Shown here one piece after another: positions 1 through 10,610 of a DNA stretch of 64,000 bases (within the stretch, counting starts at the first letter, position 1; every line of letters starts with the position of its first letter). The notes beneath the pieces are model-generated. The model searched no databases and was not told the origin of the DNA. It saw only the letters and a program-made list of their open reading frames with translations. The stretch spans positions 21,889,111-21,953,110 of the forward strand of contig NC_051451.1 in the NCBI RefSeq assembly GCF_001649575.2, given 5' to 3'. The translations under genes and the position numbers were made by a program. This stretch comes from Kryptolebias marmoratus (taxonomy: Eukaryota > Chordata > Actinopteri > Cyprinodontiformes > Rivulidae).

Positions 1-116
1 ATTGTAAAATCTGAGTACAGTTGCTTACAGTTCACATTTGCTAATGAATAAATGGCCTCGTGAATTTCTGGGACATCTGAAATGTCTGTGAAATTCTGGG
101 GTTGTGTATTTTTAAA

Positions 117-130
117 CCACTAGGTGGGGC
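117..130 (+). promoter_or_regulatory. CTCF-like motif upstream of the gene
   Basis: CCACTAGGTGGGGC fits the CTCF core at 13 of 14 positions and has the same orientation as the copy at 61307. Confidence 0.3.
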
Positions 131-2257
131 TCTTGTAGTGTTCAGGTGTCTAAACTAAACTGTATGTGAGATAGTAAATCTACATTTTTTTTTTAGAGAT
201 TAACAGACCCCAAATGTGAAATTTCCATTAAACATAATGAAACAAAAAAATAATATTTTTGTAGAAATTGGAACTAAATTGAAAAAATATTTTTTCAAGA
301 CAAATGTCATTGCAAAATGTGTCTAATCAATATCAAAGGCAGAAATTTGGCAGTTTTAAATTATGATAAATGATCTTTTGAAACTAATATGCTAGAAAAA
401 GTATGTCTACACGGACTGATATAAAACTCCAGTTCTGTTTTGGTTGTTGAATTAATTTTCTCTAAAAAAAAAAACCCCAAAAAACAGCAACAATATTTTG
501 AGTTGAAACACAAAGTTAAAACATTGCTGTAAAAATATAGTTTAGTCAAGATTTCTATTAACTCGTTACTGAGCATGACAGACAAGTTTTTAAAAAATTC
601 CACACGGTTTATTTACATTTAGTCACTATGCTGTATTTACTTACTCCAATATCTAATATTTGAGTTGTGGCAGGCCTGTTTAATGTGTCAAACACACAAC
701 TTACTCAAGTATAATGTGGATGTATTGCACTACATTTTAAAAGACCAAATAGTTTGTCTTTATCGAAGCTGTAAAGAAACCATTTAAATCAATGTTGTTG
801 TAATATAATTATGCACCACCAGGGGCAGCACTGAGCTCAGAACTGTTAATCCAATCGAGTGAAGAAGGCACCAAAGTGTAACGTTCAATGACCTCGTTAA
901 ATCGTACGAAAATACATTGTTAGGTGTATTCCATCTAAATAAAGTGTTTTTGAGGCACCACATAGTTATATCTAAATAAAATGTCCACTTCTGTCTCCGA
1001 GGTGTTTACCTGTTCTCTACAGCTTGTAACCATCTCGGAAACAACGTTATTTAGGGCGTTGAGTAAGCTAACATAAGTTTAACCCTTTAAAGGCAAAATA
1101 CACGCCAAACGTTACATTCTACTGAAATTAAATTCAATAGGCATGCCAAACTAAGGCTCGAAATTAAGCAGAGTATCTCATTACCTACAGCTTTTCCTCA
1201 CAAACTGCTTTCAGGGAGTAGATGCTGTTTTTTTACGATATAAACGTGAACGCAGCTTGGTTTGGACGGTGCGCTTCTTTTACACGCAAGGATTGCTGCA
1301 CAGGCGGGGTTCTTGTTCTCTACAGGCGAACAAAGGCGAGAGCTGTCTCCGCCCGTCTGCTCAAGCCTTTGACGGGCAGAAATGAGACGTTGTGGCCAAC
1401 TCCCAGGTTATTTGTGTCTCAGTTACCATTTGCCACGATTTACTGGAGAAATACGTTTCATAAATTCTCACGAGTTTAAGGACATAACGTGAAAAATAAA
1501 GGAAACACTGGACTTCTGTTCATGCAGGCTTCTGCGTAAAAAATGCATGCAATACTTACAAAACAATATAATACTTTAACACCTTTTTGATTTGTATCTT
1601 ATAGTTCAAATATTATCATGCTTATGAAACTCTAATTTTACTACATTTATTTATGTATATTAGGCTGCTATTTCTAAATACTGTGCCAAAATAGACATGT
1701 ACTATTAAAACTACAAATTCTGTATATCTTACTATAATAGTTAGGCTGCTTTAAAAAGCACAAAAATCACAAGTGGGCATTTTGATCATTCATTTAGTTT
1801 GTTCTTTAAACAGAAATAGAAAGGAAAAAAACAGCTCTCACATACTTAAATTTTTAATTTCACAGAAAAATGGCGTCTCTTCATTCAAAAATTACATAAC
1901 CAGTGTTGGATTATAACCAGAAAGTGTTTCTGTTTTTTTCTTGCGATTATCACCACCCAGCTCCTTCTGTTTAAGAATCATTTAACAAAACTGCTGCAGC
2001 TTTTTTTTTTGGAACAACAGTGATCCACCATCATGCTTAATATTTTAAAGTGGAGACTAATCGTTTTAGCACACTGTCCACTAAGAACTCAGTGGACTCA
2101 GACAGATCCAGCCATGTAATCCATCCCTGGTTTCTGCCACCATTGCAGCATCACTAGGCAGGTCACTCTGCAGCAGCAGACGATGCTGCCTGGGATGAAT
2201 CTGCTGACTCTCGCTGCCGCTGCTGGGAAATAAATAATGAAATATAACGTGCGCCTC

Positions 2258-2268
2258 TGCTGAGTCAT
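2258..2268 (-). promoter_or_regulatory. MAF/NRF2-type element with AP-1 core
   Basis: TGCTGAGTCAT contains an AP-1 core (TGAGTCA). Its reverse complement fits the antioxidant-response consensus RTGABNNNGCR at every position. It lies about 195 bp before the first ATG of the transmembrane isoform. Function is inferred from the motif and position only. Confidence 0.3.
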
Positions 2269-2402
2269 GCGTTGTCCTTCACATTAATGCTATCAGTGGT
2301 GTGGACTGTTCTCTTTGACCCTGCACGCTGTCCACGTTTGACAGGGCGATGCTTCGCAGCGAGTCGTCTTTATCCGCATCCCAGATCTTTCAGCGGTGGA
2401 AC

Positions 2403-2408
2403 TATAAA
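2403..2408 (+). promoter_or_regulatory. possible TATA box of the transmembrane isoform
   Basis: TATAAA stands 59 bp upstream of the ATG at 2462. If used, transcription would start near 2433 and leave a leader of only about 30 nt, so this is a weak proposal. Confidence 0.25.
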
Positions 2409-2461
2409 CAGGAGAGGAGCCAGCTGCTTGAAGCTGAACGAACTGCCCCATATTTCGCCTT

Positions 2462-2648
2462 ATGATGATCGCTGCGGCGTTTTTAGTCCTGCTGAGACCG
2501 TACAACATTCAGTGCGTCTTGCTGTTGCTGCTGCTGCTGCTCGGTACTATTGCGACAATTTTATTTTTCTGCTGTTGGCACCGGAGGCTCCGTAATGGGA
2601 AGCACCCAATAAAGTCTGTTCTCTCCGGTGGACGCTCCAGGAGCCGCG
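2462..2648 (+). CDS. dst: dst exon: transmembrane amino terminus (isoform 2 first exon)
   Basis: This encodes the start of the membrane-anchored dystonin isoform (BPAG1-a2/b2). It opens with two methionines; the second (2465) matches the mammalian start MIAAAFLVLLRPY. Residues about 18-39 form one hydrophobic helix with a run of leucines, then FFCCWHRR with juxtamembrane cysteines and basic residues. In mammals this segment places dystonin on nuclear-envelope and ER membranes. The exon ends at CGCG before gtgagt with one base of the next codon (phase 1). The near-identity of the helix to the mammalian one makes the call secure. Which of the two ATGs is used is open. Confidence 0.93.
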
Positions 2649-2961
2649 GTGAGTAGCGCAGGCCAGCCTCATGTCTCCATCCTGACTATTACAGCCCCAT
2701 AAACGCATTCGGTTAGGCTACTCCAGCTATAGCAGTCAATAGGGCCTAACTATCAGACATCTGCAGTTTAATTCTGTCAGATGACATAAACAGGAGTTGC
2801 ATCACTGTGCGCAAAGACTCTTGGTTTCACTTGATTTTGGCCTAATCCTATAGGCTAAATATCATGGGAACAACTAGGCTTATGTAAAAAAATCCTCATG
2901 TCATAAAAATGTTTGATCAAGCTGTCTCACTGTAACATTTGACATGTTATCTGTCCTGTAG
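2649..2961 (+). other. dst: intron of the transmembrane leader
   Basis: This short intron runs from gtgagt to cctgtag. I see no other feature in it. Confidence 0.85.
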
Positions 2962-2993
2962 TTGGTCTCCGGACGCATCATTTTCGATCAGAG
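2962..2993 (+). CDS. dst: dst exon: 32-nt exon of the isoform 2 leader
   Basis: This exon lies between cctgtag and gtagga. It completes the split codon and adds the peptide VGLRTHHFRSE, matching the mammalian leader at the HHFRSE block. It ends in phase 0. It is too short to appear as an open frame on its own; the call rests on splice sites, phase and the conserved peptide. Confidence 0.85.
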
Positions 2994-4176
2994 GTAGGAA
3001 GAACTTTTCACTTCATGGTTTTCTCAATAACAAATCTGTAGTGCCTACTGCTTCTTCCTCGTTATAATTAAAAGAACAAACGCTGTCTAAAGTCTACTTC
3101 TTTGGACATTTGTTGAGAGCTGCATGACTATTTATAGGGACTGTATGATGTGCGCAATGCGCATGTGTTATCAATAAGTAATGTAAGTGTTTTTGTAGCT
3201 TTATGTTTGAGTTTAGAGTTTAGCTGTTTAGATTTAAGTGATTAAAACGGAACTTTTACAGTTTTAAGATCCAGATTGAATGAAAGGAAATGTGGGAAGG
3301 CGTCAAATGTGTTTAATTTGTTTCAGTTTTAGGCAACTCCTTTTAAAAATGGCTCATCTGGATGTTATTTAAATACAACTAAAAATTAATGAAGGTGCTT
3401 TTATATGCTCTAATGAACTTCTAGTCATCATGGAAAATGCTTAACAAGTCTATCAGTTTAACATCTACAAAATCTTCCATTGAAACCACCAAGTTTGAGC
3501 TTCCCCCATAGTTAGAAAGTCACAAAAGCAAGAGCTGTCCTTTCTTTGTAGGTCATATTACTGAATCATTGGATACTGAATCCCCTCTTACTCAGAACTG
3601 TGGCTGTAGGATGCTGTATCATATCCAAGGACACTAAAACAGAACTGTTAGAGCCCTAATGTTGTAAATTACTATAAATTATCTAGAAGGTTTTATAGAA
3701 AAAATGTTTTGAAACGTTTTGTTTCCATTTTGGAGTAATTTGTGTTTCTGGAACTATGACAACAAAGCTCATATAACTGAAAGGTACTCATTGCAAACTA
3801 TAAAATCAAAAACTTTATCAAATAGTGCAGTTTGAAAGAGTTTACTCCAGAAGTTTACCAGATTATTGATATGCAATTCCAAAATCAGGTTAAAACTCAA
3901 TGTAAACAAAACATTCAGCTCACTGAAATCCACAGGGGAGCTTAAGTCATGTTATTGAACTTGATGCAGAAAATGTGAAAAAAATTTTTATGGTTTCAAA
4001 TGTAGATTTCTTGCATAACAAGATAATTGTTGTAAGAGAACAGTATGCTCTTTTTCTCAGATCAGTTTTTTTATACTCTTAATTACAATCAAAACAATAA
4101 GCTGTTTAATTATGAGCGAAAATGTCCGTTGAATGCGTGTTCTGTTCCCAGTTTGACATTTTGATCATGTTTTCAG
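2994..4176 (+). other. dst: intron, nothing recognised
   Basis: This AT-rich intron joins the 32-nt exon to the basic leader exon. I see no further exon or repeat in it. Confidence 0.75.
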
Positions 4177-4365
4177 TGTTTCAGGCACAGTCCGCGTCAC
4201 TTAAGAAGGAGCATACATGCTCGAGTGACAGAAGAAAAGCCTAATCTGGTTGAGGTTCCGGAGAGTGAACCCGACCTGTCATCGACTCTGAGAAAACGTA
4301 AGGTGAAGAAGAGAGTCCTGCCAGAGTTTTACCAGTCTGTGCAAGTCACTCCCACACGTAAAGCT
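4177..4365 (+). CDS. dst: dst exon: basic leader of isoform 2
   Basis: Sixty-three codons, phase 0 at both ends. The acceptor is gttttcag before TGTTTCAGG; a second AG only 8 nt downstream (4183-4184) would hit a stop, so the upstream site was chosen. The product begins CFRHSPRHLRRS and ends in LPEFYQSVQVTPTRKA, matching the mammalian isoform 2 leader (SPRHLRRR, PEFYHSVQ). Two basic clusters, RHLRR and KRKVKKR, flank an acidic stretch. No domain is known; it tethers the transmembrane helix to the actin-binding domain. Confidence 0.87.
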
Positions 4366-6050
4366 GTAGGTATCTCACCTCTAACTGTAACCATCTCTAA
4401 TAATGATGATAAAGTGATATTGTTGTTTGACTTCTCCCTCCACAGGAACCTCTGTGGGATTTTGAAGCTTTAAGCTCGAGTTTCTGGGACACAGGTGTTT
4501 ATTTAAAGGGCTTGAACCTGGGTGTGTGTTTGAACTGTATAGGTACATTTACCTTTAGTTATAAATATTTATGACAGGTAAATCAGTTTGTGAAAGGTTT
4601 TATTTTATTTTCTAAAATGTAAAACTTACAAGTTTATTCCAACAAAACATGGTACTTTCTGAGTAATAGCTTCACAAGACCTTAATTAGACAGAAATTAG
4701 GCAATCCAATAATACAGAATACATTTCAGTATTTTATTTTATTTTTTAGTAATTGCTGATCCAGAAAATATCCTATTTCCAAGCAGAAATAAACTGGCTA
4801 AAACAACACTGACCACCAAATTTCATAAATTTAACCCATTCAAAGAATTATTATGCTTTGTTTCTCTGTTTGCATGATGAATTTAAAATAATATTAATCG
4901 GCTCTAAGATATGTGATTACTTTGCCTCAGTTGTCTTTTGCATGCAGGTACATGTCCTTGGCTCAACCTCAGCTCTTTAATGCCACAGTTAATTACCCGC
5001 AGCTTTAATGTCATTTTACCCTGTAAGCTATCTGCACTGTTTGCAGTCCTTCAAAAAGTTTTTTTTTTTCAGATTGTGTTGTCCAAAAGTAAACAGGATA
5101 GAGAGAGCACATTTAATGCGAACAAAGATTATTTTTGTTTTTCTGAAAGAGAACATTTGAGAGAGATTGGGTTCAAACACACCAGGGGAGCATTCGGCGT
5201 GACCACGGTGAAGTTTTTAAAAAATTTTTGGGCTTTTTATGTTCTGCTGCTTTAATCTGATGATTCCTTCTATTCTTAAAGAACAACATTCTTATTTCAG
5301 ATGGATAAACCCATCAAAATGTGTGTTTTTCTGAATGGCTCTGATTTTGAACATGTACACAATCTTCATATTATACTGCAAATTTAGTCTAAGGTTAACT
5401 TCTGTTTTAAGCCTTTGTGTGATGTTGAAACAGCTCAAGGGGTCTTATTGATCCGTGCAGTCCTGTTGTGAGCTATGAGATATCATTATTGCTGTGGTCA
5501 GCAAGTGAGATTCATCACAACCTGACCAGAGCTGTTATTCTTATTATTATTTAGAGTTTTGTTACATTTAACATGGCTGTCAAATTGTTATTCTGATTGT
5601 ACAAAAGCCACATGCATCTCACAGATAAATATTAATGAAATTATGAGGGCTTAAAATAATTAGACAGATTTAATCAGGTCTGCATTCAGCTTAAACTAGA
5701 GCTGGTTTAGCTCATTCCTACTTGTATAACTTAAACCATAATTACAGACTGTCAGAATAAATAATTTACAATGGTTGTCTTGATGGGATTGTTTTGACTG
5801 TGTTTTAAAATAGTTTATCTCTCCAGATGACCCATGTTTGAAAGACAACATTATTGACAGGAAGTGAAGGAAATGCAGCCAAATCTTTATTTCAGGTTTA
5901 ACACTTACAGAAAATGTTTAGTTCTCAAACAGAAGTTGAAAAGGATTTCACACGTTTGAGCTTAATGCCCAAATCTAGTTGTAAATGGAATATAAAATCC
6001 ATTTAAACATGAAGGGGTTTTCTTTTTATTTTATCTTACAACAATTTTAA

Positions 6051-6339
6051 CTGTCATGAGGCTCTGGTATGGAGGACCCAGAGTCCAGACTCAGAAAAAC
6101 ATTTAAAAATAAAAAAAACAAAAGGCTGACAGGGCAGCAAAATGTACACAGGAGCAAAGGAGGACACAGGAGGAAGAATGAGCAACTGAGGAAAAAAAAT
6201 GACAGCCCAAGCTGAAACACACTGAACACAGGCAAGTAAGTAAAACAACAAGAATACAACATGACAATAACTACAAACAGAATAACAAATATGAAGAAAT
6301 AACAAACTCTTAAACACAACCCCCTCTAAGATCATGACA
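6051..6339. mobile_element. TTAA-flanked MITE-like element
   Basis: The left end reads CTGTCATGA and the right end TCATGACA, an imperfect terminal inverted repeat. Both ends abut TTAA (6047-6050 and 6340-6343), the target preferred by piggyBac-type transposases. The interior is A-rich with no coding capacity. A non-autonomous piggyBac-like element is inferred; family membership cannot be checked here. Confidence 0.4.
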
Positions 6340-7343
6340 TTAATGACTGTGTATGACATTACCAAATAAAAAATGATTAGGATGATAATGAAGATGAGTC
6401 TTTCACTGTTTGATGGAGACGGTCCTCTAACCTTTTAACATGCTTCCATCATATAAAATAAAATGCTTAGGTGAACATTTTTTAAGAAAGCAAGTTTTGC
6501 TTTTATGTGACCCAGTTCTGATTAGAAATCGGATTTTAAAAAAAAGCAACACTGAGCTGCCTTTTTGACTGAGTTTGATCCTGATGCAGAGATGAAACAG
6601 TTGCTAATATTACCAGCTGCTGCTTTCATCCCCTCTGCAGCATCTATTTTAAATCCTTCTCGGTGGCCCTGCAGAAACATCATCCGTCACCTGAACAGTA
6701 GCAAGACAAACCACAGTGCAAACTAATTTCTTTATGGCCCCATTATGATCATTAGGACCACAATAATTTGTTGATTTATCATTAAGCAAACTGAACGTGG
6801 TTGTACAGGTATTTTACACCCAACCCTTCTTTTTATGACGTGCTTGTGTGTATTTGCTCTGTTGCTCAACCCGGGGAGTGTCAGGGTGCAGCAGGAAACT
6901 GTTACAGAAAACAGTTAGTCCTGTCAATCTGTTAAATAGTCTATAAACATGAAACTAATTTGAAAGAATTCAAATTTGCCTTTTCAGCTTATCTTCTCAT
7001 ATTTTGGCACAATAAAATAAAAAGTCTAATTTTTTTGAGCACCACATCCATTTTAAATTAATCACGATGTGCTGCTAGAAACTTGCTGCCCCAGGTTTTA
7101 ATGATGAGGGAAAGGGGGGTTGTTTGTAAAGCCATCCTTTGTGTGAGGGATGGCGCTCTAACGCCGCTGCTGCTGTTGGCTGCCGGCTGTGTGACGCGCA
7201 GACACATGCAGTCTGCTCTCCCATCACGGTCCAGCTCTGCCTCCACAGCACACACTGTGCCATCCTTTCAACCCTCTGGAGATCTGACATCAACCTGCAT
7301 CCTTAATGAAGCCATAAGAGGAGAAACGCGCGACCGGAGCGTC

Positions 7344-7360
7344 CCTTAATAGGGCGTGGC
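7344..7360 (+). promoter_or_regulatory. CArG box next to a GC/KLF box
   Basis: CCTTAATAGG fits the SRF site CC(A/T)6GG exactly and runs into GGGCGTGGC, a KLF/Sp1-type word. The pair sits in a CpG-rich tract about 380 bp before the exon at 7732. It may mark an internal promoter or muscle enhancer; this is inference from motifs. Confidence 0.4.
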
Positions 7361-7731
7361 ATCCCTGAAAACAAGCGGAAGCTAATAACAATGCTCCATT
7401 AGGATTCTGTTATTTTTTTCCAGCTGACAGGTCTCCATGTATACAGTGGTAAGTCTTATTTCTGACCTGGCGGGGGAGCCAGACACTATTGCTTTCTACG
7501 CCTTGCTTTTATTTGGCTCAATCTTTTATTGTTTTGGGTCACTGCGAACTGGTGGCTCATGTCACGCTTGACGTGCGCGCAATTACGCACCTTGACCTGC
7601 CATGGTGAGAAGAATATGGTCTTTGCCGCGCTCTTTGTGTGTTCTCATTCATATAGCTGATCTCCTTCTCGGTGTGTGTGTGTCTGTCTGTGTAATCAAG
7701 ACATTGTTGTTCTTTTCCTTTTGTCTCCCAG

Positions 7732-7945
7732 AGCTCCAGTTCGGGGAACCCTTCCCTTCACTGCTCCATGTCTTCCTCGGCGGACATCTCGGACGAGGAC
7801 GATTACAGCGTGAAATCCGGATCCGCATCACCCGCACCCGGGGACACTTTACCCTGGAACCTGCCGAGACATGAGCGCTCCAAGAGGAAAATCCAGGGTG
7901 GATCCGTGCTGGATCCGGCAGAGAGAGCCGTGCTCCGGATCGCAG
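7732..7945 (+). CDS. dst: dst exon: serine-rich segment before CH1
   Basis: This is the last exon of the isoform 2 leader, entered in phase 0 and left in phase 1 before gtgagg. It encodes a serine/acidic stretch with MSSSADISDEDDYS, then SPAPGDTLPWNLPRHERSKR and DPAERAVLRIA, all conserved in dystonin. The split codon G-AT then gives the D of [11 protein letters not shown] at the start of CH1. An internal ATG at 7768 lines up with the start of the MACF1 canonical amino terminus, so it could also serve as an initiator for transcripts beginning locally. The exon lies in a CpG-rich neighbourhood. Confidence 0.93.
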
Positions 7946-8743
7946 GTGAGGGACTCACCTGCTTGTTAAATTAATCTGAAATAGGAGCGGTTTCTGGAGC
8001 TGATTCCTTGTTTCATTTGGGGGACATAGGCTACACGACGTCTGCGTGATGCTGTAGAATAACTGAATAATCTAACAGATATTTTCAAATTTTAATTTAA
8101 CATTATTTGGGATTGACTAAAAAATTACTTTTTTTTACATTTTCATTTAAATTAACCTGTATCCATAAATTATCCTACAAAGTGATAATGAAAGTCAGGT
8201 TGACAGAGGCTAACAAAGTCAAACTTGATGACAGGCGCAGGAAGCTACTTTTACAGCACATAATTGTTTTACAATAAGACTTAGACACCATCTGATGTCA
8301 TAAATTTATTCAGTGATTCGACTGCTGTGGTGGATGTTGTCAGAGGAAGCTGAAGGATGTGACAAAGTTCCAGCTGATGCAAAAACACAAGGAACAAATT
8401 TGTAAGTCTGCCAAAAAAAAAAATGCATTAAGTCTCTGGCAGGTGGAAGGAAATGGTTCAATACATGCTCCCAATACCAGCCACTACATTCAGCCTGACG
8501 GGCGTTAATTTTTTGCACACTGTAAAAAATAATCAAAATAATTCAACCAGTTTTTAGCATTTTTATGACATACAGAGAGTAATTTGCAGCGGTTTACTCG
8601 GACAGTGTAATACAAATTGTTCCAGCATCTCTTATATGAATTTCACTTTCAGTTTTGGGGGTCATTTAGCTCCATCAGATGGGTGAAGATGTTTTTTATT
8701 TACAGTGTAGTTCTTCCTATCAATCCAGAGAGGAAGTGCCTCC

Positions 8744-8771
8744 TATTGGTCAGACTGCAGACAAGGGCGGG
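8744..8771 (+). promoter_or_regulatory. NF-Y and Sp1 motifs of the isoform 1 promoter
   Basis: CTATTGGTC (inverted CCAAT box, about 8744-8752) is followed by GGGCGGG at 8765-8771, about 160-185 bp before the isoform 1 ATG at 8930. There is no TATA box nearby. This arrangement suits a TATA-less promoter for the isoform 1 first exon. Confidence 0.45.
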
Positions 8772-8828
8772 ATGCAGGGCGTTTCCTTTTGACAACAGCG
8801 CCGATCACTCTGGAGTCCTCAGCAAATA

Positions 8829-8874
8829 CACACACGCGCACACACACACACACACGTACACGCCGCCACACACA
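8829..8874. repeat. (CA)n microsatellite in the isoform 1 leader
   Basis: An interrupted CA tract with CG interruptions lies 55-100 bp before the isoform 1 start codon, so it is probably in the promoter or 5' UTR. Confidence 0.9.
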
Positions 8875-8929
8875 TGCTGTGTCTCTGTCAGTCTCTGCTG
8901 CTGAATGTCCAGTTAGTGCAGCCCGGGTT

Positions 8930-9017
8930 ATGGCTCAGTACGCACCGCAGGGGTATAAGCTCTCCGACGAACTGGAATACCTCCAAGCCTATGAAGATGT
9001 CTTGGAAAAATATAAAG
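8930..9017 (+). CDS. dst: dst exon: isoform 1 first exon
   Basis: This encodes the 29-residue amino terminus of dystonin isoform 1 (BPAG1-a1/b1), MAQYAPQGYKLSDELEYLQA followed by YEDVLEKYK. The block EYLQAYEDVLE(K/R)YK is diagnostic of mammalian isoform 1. The exon ends in phase 1 before gtagga, so the same G-AT codon leads into DERDRVQ of CH1 as in isoform 2. The start was chosen because it matches the family start; the open frame extends upstream only through the CA repeat. Confidence 0.95.
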
Positions 9018-9109
9018 GTAGGACCAGAGCTAAGTGGATATATGCTGAGGCTTTATTTTGGACTCGCCTGGTTTGACAGTTCAGAGTGAATGTCAGCCAG
9101 CTCCCTCTT

Positions 9110-9140
9110 TTCTCTCTCTCTCTCTCTCTCTCCCTCTCTC
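9110..9140. repeat. (CT)n microsatellite
   Basis: An almost pure CT tract lies about 95 bp downstream of the isoform 1 first-exon donor. Confidence 0.9.
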
Positions 9141-9729
9141 TGGTGACTGCCTGGTCTCAGTGTCTTTATCCTGTTCTGTGGAAAACTGGAAATGTTTCCC
9201 GCATGACATCACAGTTAGGTTGTAGTTCAGTTGCAGAGACTAAAGTTTTGTGTTTGTTGTTTAAAGTCAAATCATCTTGTTTGCATTTTAAAATCATCTA
9301 AATCTGGAAAAAGATAAAAAACATCCATCAGTATGAGAGGATTGTGTAACATCTACTTTCATAACTCAAAGGCATTTTTCTTCTGTATATTTACTAAGAT
9401 CTCAGATAAAATTCATTGTACTCAGTTGAATTGACCTGTGCGGCGTCTTTAAGCCAGGCGGGACAATGACATGGCAGGATACAGTGTCAGCTCACATCAG
9501 CAGCTTCTTTTGGGTCTATCACATTGATTAGAGTAATTCCATCACACATAGGAGGTCCACTTTGTGTGAGCTTGATAAAATTATACACATGTATCCTCGG
9601 GCCAGGCCTGCAGAGAATCCAATAGGGTTGAATTCAAATCGACAGCAGTGTTTTTAACTCTTTGTGAGCCCGTTTCACTTAAGGAAAATGAAATAAAGCT
9701 CTAGCAATCCTTGAAGCAAACCTTGAAAA

Positions 9730-10610
9730 TAACACTGTGCATAATCTTATGCGATATTTCCATATCTCGTGTGATTTGTTAGCACTTGGAGTATGTGTTG
9801 TGAATGGCTGTTAGCTACTATCACACTAACTTTAGCTTAATTTTTGTAAAATTCACTGAGGAATGTCATTTTTGTGTAGGCTGGCCGATCAGCCGCGGCA
9901 GCCTTTTGAATTGGGTTGACTCCAAAACTTAATGAGTTGGAAATTTACAGCCAGTAATTACTTTCTGAGAGCTTCATTAAAAGTGATCCAGTGGTTTGTG
10001 AGATATTTTGCTAACAGACAGATAGGGTTGACTCAGAGGTTTTAAGTAATGATGTTGCACATTGTGTTGTGCTTATTGGGGTCGATGCTCAGCTACCACA
10101 ACAAATTTTAAATCATTATCTGTAAAATTAACAGAGTTACAGCCATTTTTGTTTTTCTAAATTCAGATAGATGTGGTGGCCATCTTGGATTGGGTTGAGT
10201 CCAGAAGTTAATCAGTTGTAGATGTATATCCAATAGTTACTTTCTAAAAGTTTCAATAAAATCTGTTCAGTGGTTCATGAGATATTTTGCTAACAAACAA
10301 ATTGAGTTGATTCCCATAGTTGATGGCAAAGTTTAAAACAAAGATCTTGCACAATCGGTTAGCACTCAGAGTATAAGTTGGATATCAGTCTCTGCTACTA
10401 ACACACCGATTTTTAGCTCAATATCTGTAAAATTGACACAGTTAGCCATTTTTATGTTTGCTAAGATCACATTGCTGTGGCAGCCATCTTGAATTGGGTT
10501 GACTACAGAAGGTAATCAGTTGTAGAGGTCAAGACAATGGTTATTTTCATTAAATAAATGTTGGAGATTTGTGACATTTGTTGCTAATGGTACAGACATA
10601 ACAACACACA
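9730..10610 (+). repeat. three tandem units of a dispersed repeat
   Basis: Related units of roughly 280-300 bp follow one another. The landmark ATTGGGTTGA(C/G)T recurs near 9910, 10191 and 10494, and GAGATATTTTGCTAACA near 10000 and 10279. Diverged copies lie at 16855-17120 (inverted) and 21970-22110. No coding capacity is seen. The element class is unknown to me. Confidence 0.7.

Larger units (their letters stand above)
1..2461. other. upstream flank of dst, no gene recognised
   Basis: This AT-rich flank holds no convincing coding exon. Between about 1225 and 1400 the CpG density rises. A CTCF-like word lies at 117-130 and an antioxidant-response-type motif at 2258-2268. The region probably contains the promoter and untranslated leader of the transmembrane isoform, but no transcription start can be fixed from sequence. 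Confidence 0.6.
4366..7731 (+). other. dst: intron with a MITE-like repeat and a CpG-rich end
   Basis: This 3.4-kb intron carries a candidate poison exon near 4446-4494, a TTAA-flanked repeat at 6051-6339, and a CpG-rich tract at about 7140-7360 with a CArG box. No other coding exon is supported. Confidence 0.7.
7946..8929 (+). other. dst: intron and promoter region of isoform 1
   Basis: This separates the serine-rich exon from the isoform 1 first exon. The proximal 200 bp before 8930 hold an NF-Y box, a GC box and a CA microsatellite; the rest shows nothing. Confidence 0.65.

Noticed and set aside
1222..1479. 85-codon open frame upstream of the gene
   Set aside because: No recognisable peptide, no splice or promoter context; best explained by local GC content.
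2293..2508. Minus-strand frame opposite the transmembrane exon
   Set aside because: Shadow of a real exon; composition follows the plus-strand codons.
4366..4473. Continuation of the basic leader exon to a stop at 4473
   Set aside because: Reading through the gtaggt donor adds GISPLTVTISNND-type sequence without family match, whereas splicing to 7732 restores the conserved SSSADISDEDD block.
6054..6365. Leu/Phe/Ser-rich minus-strand frames
   Set aside because: They lie in an A-rich repeat element whose complement reads as hydrophobic residues; no start context or homology.
8617..8904. Frames running through the CA repeat
   Set aside because: The His/Thr runs come from the microsatellite; only the part from the ATG at 8930 is supported.
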